The translations under genes and the position numbers were made by a program. From positions 1,178,001 to 1,242,000 of the forward strand of contig NZ_CP089211.1 of the NCBI RefSeq assembly GCF_021183825.1: a stretch of DNA of 64,000 nt, written 5' to 3'. This DNA comes from Sinomicrobium kalidii. GTDB lineage: Bacteria; Bacteroidota; Bacteroidia; Flavobacteriales; Flavobacteriaceae. The notes below the pieces were generated by a model. That model saw only the letters and a program-made list of their open reading frames with translations, did not search any database and had not been told where the DNA came from. Shown piece after piece: positions 17,858-26,264 of the stretch (positions within the stretch are counted from its first letter, which is position 1; the number at the start of each line of letters is the position of its first letter).

Positions 17858-19888
17858 ATGCCATTACAAAATTTAAACATTTTAAAATTGCTGGCCTTTC
17901 TCATTACCGGGATCATCATCGGGTTTCGTATTGATATTCCGCGGACTATTGTTTTCGGCAGTGTATTTGCCCTTCTCCTGCTTCTCGGATCTCTCTATTT
18001 TTACATTTCCCGCACCCGATCACGTATCAATTATTGCTTCGGGGCAACAGCCTTTGCACTCATAGTTTGTATTGGCATACTTACCGCAAGTACGGATCGG
18101 CCCGGATTTAAACCACGGCATTACAGCAACTACACCCGCGGAACCGATACTATTGTTTTTGTTCCCGTTAAACAGCTGAAATCCGGAATATACGATCACC
18201 GCTACATCGCCAGCGTAAAAGAAGTAAACGGACACCGGTCTTCCGGAAGGGTACTTCTGCATATCGAGAGGGACAGCAGCGCAAAACAACTGTCTATCGG
18301 CCACAAATACCTTACAGGGGCCACGCTCCGCGAAATCTCCCCGCCAAGGAACCCGCACCAGTTTGACTACAGGGAATACCTTCGGAAAAAGTATATCCAT
18401 CACCGGTTGTCTCCGGAACCCGACGCCCTCTTCCCTCTTCCGGAAACAGGACAGAACGTCTATGCCTTTGCAGCCCGCATACGGCAAAAGGTGTATACCG
18501 CACTAAAAGAGTACCATTTCAACGGGGATACGCTGGCCGTGATCAACGCCTTATTGCTCGGGCAGCGGCAGGACATTTCGGAGGAAATGTACCGGGATTA
18601 CGCTTCGGCGGGGGCCATACACATCCTTGCCATCTCCGGGCTTCATGTGGGCATTCTTCTTTTCTTCCTGCATTTCCTGCTAAAGCCGCTGGAACGTATC
18701 AGGTACGGGAAAGGCCTGAAGTTTATTGCGATCCTGCTGGCATTGTGGAGCTTTGCATTCATTGCAGGATTATCAGCCTCCGTAGTGAGGGCAGTAAGCA
18801 TGTTTTCTTTTGTGGCGCTTGCTCTGCTGTTCAGGCGTACCGCAAATATTTACAATGTGTTACTGGTATCCATGTTTTTTCTCCTGTTGGTCCGCCCCTC
18901 CTTTTTGTTTGATGCAGGATTCCAGCTCAGTTATATTGCCGTATTTGCCATTGTAGGGCTCCAGCCCGTATTTTATGGCTGCTGGAAGCCCCGATGGAAA
19001 GCGGTTGATGGGTTATGGAAGCTGACAACAGTAACCGTAGCAGCACAATTAGGGGTTTTACCTTTGAGTCTGTATTATTTTCACCAGTTCCCCGGCCTGT
19101 TCTTCATATCCAGTCTGGTGATTGTCCCCATACTCGGAATACTCCTCGGGACAGGCATCCTGGTCATAGTACTTGCGCTGTTTCAGATCCTTCCCGCATT
19201 CCTTGCAGATGGATATGCCTTTGTGATCAGTGCCATGAATCGGCTCGTTTCGTGGATAGCACACCGGGAAAGCTTTGTTTTCAGGGATATTTCTTTCGAC
19301 TGGAGACTGCTCATATCGTGCTACCTCTGCCTTGTTTTCCTGTTCCTTTTATTGCAGAAAAACACGTTCCGGAGGACAGCTGCGCTTTTAATCGCCATAC
19401 TTTGCCTGCAGGCCTCTTTTATATACAACCGCTTTAAAACTTTGTCCACGGATCAATTTGTCATTTTTCACAAGTACAAAAACACCCTGGTTACCAGGCA
19501 ACAGGGAGAAATGCTTACCATCTACGGAAAAGGATATAATAAGCCACCCGACCGGACATTACAAAATTACATGGTTGCGGAGCGCATAAAAACAGCAGAG
19601 GCCCGGCAGCCAAATAACCTTTATAACATCAACGGATGTGCATTACTGTACATTGACAGTCTTGGCATATATAAAACAAAGGGGTTAAAGGCCGATTACA
19701 TCCTTTTGGGAGGTTCTCCGGAAATAAACCTGGAACGGGTCCTCAGGTTACACGAGCCGGAAATGATTGTTGCCGACGGCAGCAACGCCCCTTTCCTGAT
19801 CAAAAAGTGGGAAGCCACCTGTAAAAAAGAAAAACTCCCTTTTCACAATACTTACGAAAAGGGAGCATATATTTTTGACGGGCAGTAA
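17858..19888 (+). CDS. comEC: ComEC/Rec2-family DNA-uptake channel protein
   Basis: A polytopic inner-membrane protein thought to pass single-stranded DNA during natural transformation. The 676-residue protein has two N-terminal helices and a DUF4131-type region (about 1-190). The competence domain (about 210-510) has the hallmark ILAISGLHVGILL, preceded by LLLGQRQDISEEMYRDYASAG. The C-terminal 150 residues stand where many homologues carry a metallo-beta-lactamase-like nuclease domain, but no HxHxDH metal site is visible. The gene converges on the peptide transporter with only 6 bases between the stops. Confidence 0.9.
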   Translation: MPLQNLNILKLLAFLITGIIIGFRIDIPRTIVFGSVFALLLLLGSLYFYISRTRSRINYCFGATAFALIVCIGILTASTDRPGFKPRHYSNYTRGTDTIVFVPVKQLKSGIYDHRYIASVKEVNGHRSSGRVLLHIERDSSAKQLSIGHKYLTGATLREISPPRNPHQFDYREYLRKKYIHHRLSPEPDALFPLPETGQNVYAFAARIRQKVYTALKEYHFNGDTLAVINALLLGQRQDISEEMYRDYASAGAIHILAISGLHVGILLFFLHFLLKPLERIRYGKGLKFIAILLALWSFAFIAGLSASVVRAVSMFSFVALALLFRRTANIYNVLLVSMFFLLLVRPSFLFDAGFQLSYIAVFAIVGLQPVFYGCWKPRWKAVDGLWKLTTVTVAAQLGVLPLSLYYFHQFPGLFFISSLVIVPILGILLGTGILVIVLALFQILPAFLADGYAFVISAMNRLVSWIAHRESFVFRDISFDWRLLISCYLCLVFLFLLLQKNTFRRTAALLIAILCLQASFIYNRFKTLSTDQFVIFHKYKNTLVTRQQGEMLTIYGKGYNKPPDRTLQNYMVAERIKTAEARQPNNLYNINGCALLYIDSLGIYKTKGLKADYILLGGSPEINLERVLRLHEPEMIVADGSNAPFLIKKWEATCKKEKLPFHNTYEKGAYIFDGQ

Positions 19889-19894
19889 ATCCTA

Positions 19895-21256
19895 TCAGTC
19901 CACGGCTACCGCACCTTCGCCTTCTTCGGCACCGTGAGTAAGTCTTTTTAAGGGTTTCAGCATGAGGATCACGATAAGACCTATGAGTGTCCAGATAACA
20001 GCAATCCCCGTGAACACTTCAAAATCACCGAGGTCTTTTGCAAGTTTTCCTATTTCTCCGGCGGCTTTATTTCCGAGTCCCGTGGCCGCCCAGTACAGCC
20101 CCATGATCACTGAAGCGTATTTCAGGGGTGCCAGTTTCGTAATGAAAGACAAGGACACCGGTGAGGTACACAACTCTCCGATAGTATGAAACAGATAGGC
20201 CAGGATCAGCCAGTACATGGCAGAAGAGCCGGTATTTTCATATTGCACGGACGCCGCACTCATAAACCCGAAACCAAGGGCCATAATAATGATCCCTACA
20301 GCCATTTTAAACAAGGAAGAGGCTTCCTTGCCCATTCGCCTCCACTTCAACCACAACGCTCCCACGAGGGTGGCCAGTGTAATGATAAAGAATGAATTCA
20401 CCGATTGGAACACGGAAGCGGGGATTTCCCCCAGTCCGAAAAACGATCTGTCCGTTTTTTGCTTGGCGTACAGATTCATCAACCCTCCGGCCTGTTCAAA
20501 TGCCGCCCAGAAAAGTACGATCAGCAAAAAGGAAAGCAGCAGTACTTTCACCCTGTCTTTTTCTATTCTCGTAAGTGGTCTTTCCAGTATTGCACGGTCT
20601 TTCTCATTCTTTGCGGAGATCAGGTTCCCTACATGTTTCAGGTATTTTTGTCCCCACATATAAACGATCTGTCCAAGGAACATTCCTATAGCTGCCAGCC
20701 CGAAACCGTAGTGCCAGTTTATTTTTTCGCCAATATACCCGCAAACGATCGGGGCAACAAAGCCCCCTATATTAATCCCCATATAGAAGATATAGAAACC
20801 GAGATCCCTTCTTTCGTCCTTTTGTTTATAGAGTCCTCCTACCATGGAAGAAATATTGGGTTTGAGCCCCCCTACTCCGAGGATAATAAACAAACACCCT
20901 ATATAAAAGGATATTTCGGAATTAAGGGCAAGGATACTGTGCCCTATACACAACAATATCCCTCCCAGCATCACTGTCTTTTTCTGTCCCAGCAACCGGT
21001 CTGCCACCCACCCTCCGGGGATCGAGGCTACATATACCAGCATGGTGTACCACCCGTACAGGGAAAGCGCCTCCTGGTTGGTCCAGCCGAAACCGGGATT
21101 CCGGGAAGTGGTTTCCGAAACCAGGAACAGGGTAAACAACGCCCGCATACCGTAGTAGCTGAAGCGTTCCCACATTTCCGTAAAAAATAAGATATACAAT
21201 CCTGCCGGATGTCCGAACAATTCCCTCTGGTGTGCTGGTCTCGAAATATTTGCCAT
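19895..21256 (-). CDS. POT-family proton-coupled di/tripeptide transporter
   Basis: Imports short peptides with protons across the inner membrane. The 453-residue protein has about 12 membrane helices. The first helix has the family motif FTEMWERFSYYGMRAL (ExxERFxYYG), and GGVADRLLG-like text (GGWVADRLLGQ), GGLKPNISSMVGG and FYMGINIGGF follow. The gene starts 18 bases after the stop of a dipeptidyl-peptidase gene on the same strand, so the two form an operon that cuts and imports peptides. It is shorter than many bacterial members (about 500 residues) but complete. Confidence 0.93.
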   Translation of the reverse strand: MANISRPAHQRELFGHPAGLYILFFTEMWERFSYYGMRALFTLFLVSETTSRNPGFGWTNQEALSLYGWYTMLVYVASIPGGWVADRLLGQKKTVMLGGILLCIGHSILALNSEISFYIGCLFIILGVGGLKPNISSMVGGLYKQKDERRDLGFYIFYMGINIGGFVAPIVCGYIGEKINWHYGFGLAAIGMFLGQIVYMWGQKYLKHVGNLISAKNEKDRAILERPLTRIEKDRVKVLLLSFLLIVLFWAAFEQAGGLMNLYAKQKTDRSFFGLGEIPASVFQSVNSFFIITLATLVGALWLKWRRMGKEASSLFKMAVGIIIMALGFGFMSAASVQYENTGSSAMYWLILAYLFHTIGELCTSPVSLSFITKLAPLKYASVIMGLYWAATGLGNKAAGEIGKLAKDLGDFEVFTGIAVIWTLIGLIVILMLKPLKRLTHGAEEGEGAVAVD

Positions 21257-21274
21257 GTAGTTATATTTATGTTC

Positions 21275-23440
21275 CTATAGATTTTCCTTAATGAAGTTTG
21301 TCATTTTGGTGTAAAGGTGGAGCCTGGTATTTCCACCATAAATACCGTGATTTTTATCGGGATAGATGGCCCAGTCGAATTGTTTGTTGGCCTGTACAAG
21401 GGCTTCCACCATACGCATGGTATTCTGTACGTGCACGTTATCATCTGCCGTACCGTGTATCAGAAGATAGGCTCCTTTCAGTTTCCCAACGTGGTTGATC
21501 GGAGAGTTATCATCATAGCCCGAGGCGTTTTCCTGAGGGGTCTGCATGTACCTTTCGGTATAAATGGTATCATAAAACCGCCAGTTGGTCACCGGGGCTA
21601 CTGCAATAGCCATCTTAAACACATCATTTCCCTTCAGAATACAGTTGGATGACATGAAACCGCCATAGCTCCATCCCCAGATACCTATCCTTCCGGCATC
21701 TATATACGGTCTTTCACCAAACTCTTTTGCGGCTTCTATCTGGTCTTCCACCTCGTATTTCCCAAGTTCCTTATAAGTCATCTTCTTGAAGGCAGTTCCT
21801 TTAAATCCGGTCCCTCTGCCATCTACACAAGCTACAATATACCCTTGTTGCGCAAGCATCTGATACCAGTAATCGTTAGCGCCTCCCCACCTGTTGGCCA
21901 CCTGTTGCGACCCCGGGCCACTGTACTGGAACATTAACAGCGGATATTTTTTATCCGGATCAAAACCGGCAGGCTTTATCATCCACATGTTCAGGTCATA
22001 ACCGTTGATATGTAGTGTTGAAAATTCCTTTTCAGCCAATTCGTAAGCCTCCAGTTTTTGCAGCAAGGTATTGTTGTTCACGATTTCCTTCAGTTCTTTA
22101 CCGTTTTTGGCATCGTTCAGTGTATATCGCGGCGGTGTGCCCACACTGGAAAATGAATTTATAAAGTAACTGAAATCCGCACTGAACGTAGCGCTGTTAG
22201 TCCCCTCTTCGGAAGACAGGCGCTGTTTCCTCTTTCCGTTCAGTTTAATGGCATAGACGTCCCTGTTGATGGAACCGTTTTCTACCGACTGGTAAAAGAT
22301 CCTGTTGGTTTTCTCATCATAGCCATAATAGCGGGTCACTTCCCACGGTCCTTCGGTCACCTGGCGGATAAGCTTTCCGTTCTTTCCGTAGTGATAAATG
22401 TGATTATAACCGTCTTTCTCACTGGTCCAGATAAAACTGTTGTCTTCCAGAAAGGTCAGGTTGTCCGTAACATCGATATATGCCTCATCCGTTTCGTGAA
22501 GCACCACTTCAGAAGTGTTCTCTTCCACATTGTAAAAAACCAGGTCCAGGTTATTCTGATGACGGTTCATTACCTGGGCACTCAATATATTTTCATTATT
22601 CGTCCATTTGATCCGCGGGATGTAGTAAGCATTGTCCAGTTCAACTTCTTCGGTGGCTCCGCTTTCCAGGTCGTACACAAAAAGGGAGACTTCCGCATTC
22701 TTCTCCCCGGCCTTGGGATATTTGAACTCCTGTCTCGAAGGGTACAACTGTTGTCCGTAAACATCCATGGAAAACTCGGGCACTTCACTTTCGTCGAATT
22801 TGATATAGGCAATATGGGTCCCGGTGGCGTTCCACTGAAATGCCCTTACAAAAGCAAACTCTTCTTCATAAACCCAGTCCGTAACCCCGTTTATGATCTT
22901 GTTCTTTTCACCGTCCGTGGTGATCTGATCGGTCTTTCCGGATTCGAGATCCCGGATATAAATATTGTTATTAAAAACAAAAGCCACTTTATTACCGTCG
23001 GGTGAAAAAGTGGGCTCCTGTATTTTGTGATCTGCTATTTTCCGGGTTTCCTTGTTTTCCGTATCATACATATAATACACCCCCAGTTTCGAGTGGCGAT
23101 ATACCGACTCCATCTCCGTAGCCAGCAACACCTTCGATTCATCTTCACTAAAGGTATAAGAGGTAAAATGAGGGATCCCGTCCAGGTCTTCCGTGGATAC
23201 TATGGTCCCGATCTTTTCAAGACTGCTGTAATCGTACTTGTCTACAGACGTGACTTCGGACGCTTCGTCCTTATTGAGTATGGAATACTGTTTGCCGTTT
23301 TTCATGGAATGGAGTACATCCATGCCTTCCGTTCGGAAGGTGCCGTCCCAGATTTTTTCTAAAGTGATTTGTTGATCCTGTGCGGTAAGTGGAGCACTCA
23401 GGCCCGTACACAGAAGAGATAAGATGAAATATTTTTTCAT
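21275..23440 (-). CDS. Dipeptidyl-peptidase IV-type S9 peptidase
   Basis: A periplasmic serine peptidase that releases N-terminal dipeptides, typically Xaa-Pro. The 721-residue protein has a cleavable signal peptide ending near LTAQ. A beta-propeller domain follows, containing the DWVYEEE segment whose two Glu residues hold the substrate N-terminus, and then the alpha/beta-hydrolase domain. The catalytic triad is Ser591 in GWSYGGF, Asp666 or Asp667 in GTADDNVH, and His698 in DKNHGIYGG. It is the first gene of the operon with the peptide transporter. The upstream 303 bases hold its likely promoter and that of the divergent HMG-CoA reductase gene. Confidence 0.95.
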   Translation of the reverse strand: MKKYFILSLLCTGLSAPLTAQDQQITLEKIWDGTFRTEGMDVLHSMKNGKQYSILNKDEASEVTSVDKYDYSSLEKIGTIVSTEDLDGIPHFTSYTFSEDESKVLLATEMESVYRHSKLGVYYMYDTENKETRKIADHKIQEPTFSPDGNKVAFVFNNNIYIRDLESGKTDQITTDGEKNKIINGVTDWVYEEEFAFVRAFQWNATGTHIAYIKFDESEVPEFSMDVYGQQLYPSRQEFKYPKAGEKNAEVSLFVYDLESGATEEVELDNAYYIPRIKWTNNENILSAQVMNRHQNNLDLVFYNVEENTSEVVLHETDEAYIDVTDNLTFLEDNSFIWTSEKDGYNHIYHYGKNGKLIRQVTEGPWEVTRYYGYDEKTNRIFYQSVENGSINRDVYAIKLNGKRKQRLSSEEGTNSATFSADFSYFINSFSSVGTPPRYTLNDAKNGKELKEIVNNNTLLQKLEAYELAEKEFSTLHINGYDLNMWMIKPAGFDPDKKYPLLMFQYSGPGSQQVANRWGGANDYWYQMLAQQGYIVACVDGRGTGFKGTAFKKMTYKELGKYEVEDQIEAAKEFGERPYIDAGRIGIWGWSYGGFMSSNCILKGNDVFKMAIAVAPVTNWRFYDTIYTERYMQTPQENASGYDDNSPINHVGKLKGAYLLIHGTADDNVHVQNTMRMVEALVQANKQFDWAIYPDKNHGIYGGNTRLHLYTKMTNFIKENL

Positions 23441-23594
23441 TTAGGTTCAGGTTATTATCAATAAATAAAAAAATCTGCCAAGTATACTATTTTTTTTGCG
23501 AAAATATAAACTTTTTCAGTTAAACTGTGACATTTCGGGTTTTTTCCCGCCACGCGGGTAAATATTAACATACAGCATACCCGAAATTCTTTAG

Positions 23595-23602
23595 TATCTT
23601 TG
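23595..23602 (+). promoter_or_regulatory. Possible -7 promoter element before the mevalonate genes
   Basis: TATCTTTG fits the Bacteroidota -7 element and lies about 140 bases before the HMG-CoA reductase start. The -33 region is AT-rich without an exact TTTG. Confidence 0.4.
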
Positions 23603-23633
23603 CCCGGATGAACATTCCGTCCCCTTTGAGGGG

Positions 23634-23656
23634 CTCGACTGCGCTCGACCTGACAG
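23634..23656. repeat. Extragenic palindrome of the CTCGACTGCGCTCGA type
   Basis: CTCGACTGCGCTCGACC is an imperfect palindrome followed by TGACAG. From memory, related GTCGAGCGCAGTCGAG strings are scattered through gene-free DNA of many Bacteroidota genomes. It lies in the leader of the HMG-CoA reductase gene. Confidence 0.45.
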
Positions 23657-23743
23657 TGGTAAGGATGATTGAAGAAAATTTATTCTTAACCCGATTATAA
23701 CCCCATATCCAAAAGGCGGAACACTGTAATTTATTTACTAAAG

Positions 23744-25063
23744 ATGAAGCAACCTGTTGAAGGATTTTCCAAACTCTCCAAAAGCCAGAAAATAGATTGG
23801 CTGGCCAAAACCTATTTTGCCGACCCGGAAAAGGCCATAACCATTTTCAAAAAATACTGGAATGACGACACAAAGCTCCAGAAACTACACGATGAGTTTA
23901 TAGAGAACACCATCTCGAATTATTACCTTCCCCTCGGGATAGCTCCGAATTTCCTTATTAATAACAAACTCTACACCCTTCCCATGGCCATAGAGGAAAG
24001 TTCCGTAGTGGCCGCCGCGGGAAAAGCGGCCAAATTCTGGTCCAGAAGGGGCGGATTCCGTGCGGAGGTCATTGCCACGGAAAAGATCGGTCAGGTACAT
24101 TTTACATACAAAGGAGATCCCGAAAAACTCCGGACCTATTTTAAACATATAAAACCAACACTGCTCAGCGACATTGCCGCCATTTCCGCGAATATGGAAA
24201 AGAGGGGCGGCGGGGTTACCGGAATAGAACTCCGCGACAGGACCGATGCGCTGAAGGATTACTATCAGCTTCACTGCACCTTTGAGACCCTTGATGCCAT
24301 GGGAGCGAATTTCATCAATTCGTGCCTGGAACAATTTGCCAGGACTTTTAAGAAAGGGGCACAGGAGTATTCCGGTTTCAGTGAAGATGAAAAGCAGGTA
24401 CAGATAGTGATGAGCATTCTGTCTAATTACGTCCCCGACTGCCGGGTAAGGGCCGAGGTTTCCTGCAAGGTGGATGAACTGAACGAAGACCACATGCCAC
24501 CACGGGAGTTTGCTGAAAAGTTTGTCCGTGCCGTAGAGATTGCAAGGATAGACCCTCACAGGGCAGTAACCCACAACAAGGGAGTGATGAACGGCATTGA
24601 CGCCGTTATCCTGGCCACGGGCAATGATTTCCGTGCCGTGGAGGCCGGAATACATGCATACGCAGCCAGGGACGGCAAGTACACCAGTCTTACCCGGGCT
24701 TCTGTAGAAGGTGATACCTTCCGGTTTGAAATAGAAGTTCCCCTGGCACTGGGCACAGTAGGCGGACTCACGAGCCTGCACCCGCTGGTAAAACTGTCGC
24801 TGGAAATGCTGGGCAACCCTTCAGCTCCCGAACTGATGCAAATTACCGCCGTAGCCGGACTGGCCCAGAATTTTGCGGCCATACGATCACTTGTTACTAC
24901 CGGAATACAAAAGGGGCACATGAAAATGCACCTGCTCAATATCCTCAACCAACTCCAGGCCACCGAGGAAGAAAAGGAATATTTTGTCCGGTATTTCAAG
25001 GACAAGACGGCAACACACCAATCGGTGACGGAAGCGTTTTACAAATTGCGGGAAAAGGCATAA
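23744..25063 (+). CDS. mvaA: Hydroxymethylglutaryl-CoA reductase, class II
   Basis: Interconverts HMG-CoA and mevalonate using NAD(P)H; in flavobacteria it is expected to feed isoprenoid synthesis. The 439-residue length and the lack of a membrane anchor fit class II. The catalytic Glu lies in AIEESSVVAAAGKAAKFW (E84/E85). The Lys and Asp are in HNKGVMNGIDAVILATGND, which also carries the nucleotide-binding turn, and the general-acid His392 is in TTGIQKGHMKMH. The substrate-closing C-terminal flap follows. A GHMP kinase gene starts 25 bases downstream, so the pair is a mevalonate-pathway operon. Confidence 0.95.
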   Translation: MKQPVEGFSKLSKSQKIDWLAKTYFADPEKAITIFKKYWNDDTKLQKLHDEFIENTISNYYLPLGIAPNFLINNKLYTLPMAIEESSVVAAAGKAAKFWSRRGGFRAEVIATEKIGQVHFTYKGDPEKLRTYFKHIKPTLLSDIAAISANMEKRGGGVTGIELRDRTDALKDYYQLHCTFETLDAMGANFINSCLEQFARTFKKGAQEYSGFSEDEKQVQIVMSILSNYVPDCRVRAEVSCKVDELNEDHMPPREFAEKFVRAVEIARIDPHRAVTHNKGVMNGIDAVILATGNDFRAVEAGIHAYAARDGKYTSLTRASVEGDTFRFEIEVPLALGTVGGLTSLHPLVKLSLEMLGNPSAPELMQITAVAGLAQNFAAIRSLVTTGIQKGHMKMHLLNILNQLQATEEEKEYFVRYFKDKTATHQSVTEAFYKLREKA

Positions 25064-25088
25064 CGGCAAAACAGGCAAAATCATTTCG

Positions 25089-26012
25089 GTGAAAAAACAC
25101 TTTTACAGCAACGGCAAGCTTTTACTGACCGGGGAATACGCAGTCCTGGACGGCGCCCTGTGCATGGCCGTCCCCACCTCTTACGGGCAATCCCTCACCG
25201 TAGAAAAGGGCGAAGAAGGTAAGATTTCCTGGATCAGCACCGACGAAAAAGGCCATCAGTGGTTTACCCATACCTTTGATATTACATCTATAAAACAACA
25301 AGGAAATACCCACACGGAAAATGCGGTTGCACAAAGGCTTATCGCTCTTTTTCAGACGGCCCGACAATTAAACCCCGGCTTTTTAGCGGCCGGAGACGGT
25401 TTTAAGGTCACGGCCAAACTCGGTTTTCCCCGGGACTGGGGGCTGGGTTCCTCTTCTACCCTGGTCAATAACATGGCACAATGGGCACATGTCGATCCGT
25501 ATGAACTGTTGTGGCATACCTTTTCCGGAAGCGGGTATGATATTGCCTGCGCCGGACATAATACCCCCCTGTTTTACAGGGTCAGGGACCGGAACCCGGA
25601 AGTTATGCCCGTAAAATTCGACCCTCCTTTTAAGGAACAGCTCTTCTTTGTACACCTCAACCAAAAACAAAACAGCAGGGAAGGGATAAAAAGATATAAA
25701 AGCATTGTTTCGGATAAAAAGGACGCCCTTAAAGCCATTTCGGATATTACGAAGCACATTGCAGCTTGCCGTGCCCTCGAAGAATTCGAGACCCTTCTGG
25801 AGCAACACGAACAGCTCATATCTTCCCTCATTCAGCTCCCCCCGGCCGGGGAACGCCTGTTTCCCGATTATCCCGGAAAAATAAAGAGCCTGGGAGCCTG
25901 GGGCGGGGATTTTGTCCTGGCTACCTCGCGTACACATCCCGAAAAATACTTTAAACAAAAAGGGTATAACACCATACTCCCTTATGCGGACATGGTTTTA
26001 AAAGGAGAATAA
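25089..26012 (+). CDS. GHMP kinase of the GYDIA type (mevalonate-kinase-like)
   Basis: A small-molecule kinase of the galactokinase/homoserine/mevalonate/phosphomevalonate superfamily. The 307-residue protein starts with GTG. GKLLLTGEYAVLDGA is motif 1. The ATP-binding glycine-rich loop is DWGLGSSSTLVNN (about residues 116-128), then comes GSGYDIACAG, which gives the GYDIA group its name, and the C-terminal motif 3 is GAWGGDFVL. Its location directly after HMG-CoA reductase indicates that it phosphorylates mevalonate or phosphomevalonate. Which one cannot be told from sequence alone. Confidence 0.9.
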   Translation: MKKHFYSNGKLLLTGEYAVLDGALCMAVPTSYGQSLTVEKGEEGKISWISTDEKGHQWFTHTFDITSIKQQGNTHTENAVAQRLIALFQTARQLNPGFLAAGDGFKVTAKLGFPRDWGLGSSSTLVNNMAQWAHVDPYELLWHTFSGSGYDIACAGHNTPLFYRVRDRNPEVMPVKFDPPFKEQLFFVHLNQKQNSREGIKRYKSIVSDKKDALKAISDITKHIAACRALEEFETLLEQHEQLISSLIQLPPAGERLFPDYPGKIKSLGAWGGDFVLATSRTHPEKYFKQKGYNTILPYADMVLKGE

Positions 26013-26032
26013 TTTATTTCCAGGAAAACACC

Positions 26033-26185
26033 TTACTCCAGGGCATTCCTGGTTACATAAGCCCGCCATCCTATAATGGCCAGTTGCCATTTTTTGGCTT
26101 TGGCAAGGTCGAGTTGCCTCTTGCTGAAAGACGGCAGCAACAGCTTGTTCAGTTTGGCGAGGAGTTTAAAAAAACGCTTTTTCAT
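26033..26185 (-). CDS. Small conserved basic protein, 50 residues
   Basis: A short frame with ATG at 26185 and TAA at 26033 encodes a very basic peptide that starts MKKRFFKLLAKLNKLLLPSF and later reads QLDLAKAKKWQLAIIGWR. As I recall, near-identical short proteins occur in many Flavobacteriaceae and are sometimes annotated, without good reason, as SsrA-binding protein. The N-terminal part could form an amphipathic helix. Function is unknown. A hairpin terminator for the upstream M56 gene lies 16-41 bases before its start. Confidence 0.7.
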   Translation of the reverse strand: MKKRFFKLLAKLNKLLLPSFSKRQLDLAKAKKWQLAIIGWRAYVTRNALE

Positions 26186-26200
26186 ACCTACAAGATATTA

Positions 26201-26226
26201 AAAAAACCGCATAATGCGGTTTTTCA
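26201..26226 (-). terminator. Terminator downstream of the M56 peptidase gene
   Basis: The palindrome AAAAACCGCAT/ATGCGGTTTTT is almost perfect, with A-runs and T-runs on both sides, so it can work in both directions. It lies about 40 bases past the stop of the M56 gene. Confidence 0.7.
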
Positions 26227-26264
26227 ATAATTTTGTAACTTTTTTCACAATGATCAATCATTAC

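Noticed and set aside
23609..23701. Thirty-codon open frame in the HMG-CoA reductase leader
   Set aside because: It runs through a common extragenic palindrome and has no conserved features; a leader peptide cannot be supported.
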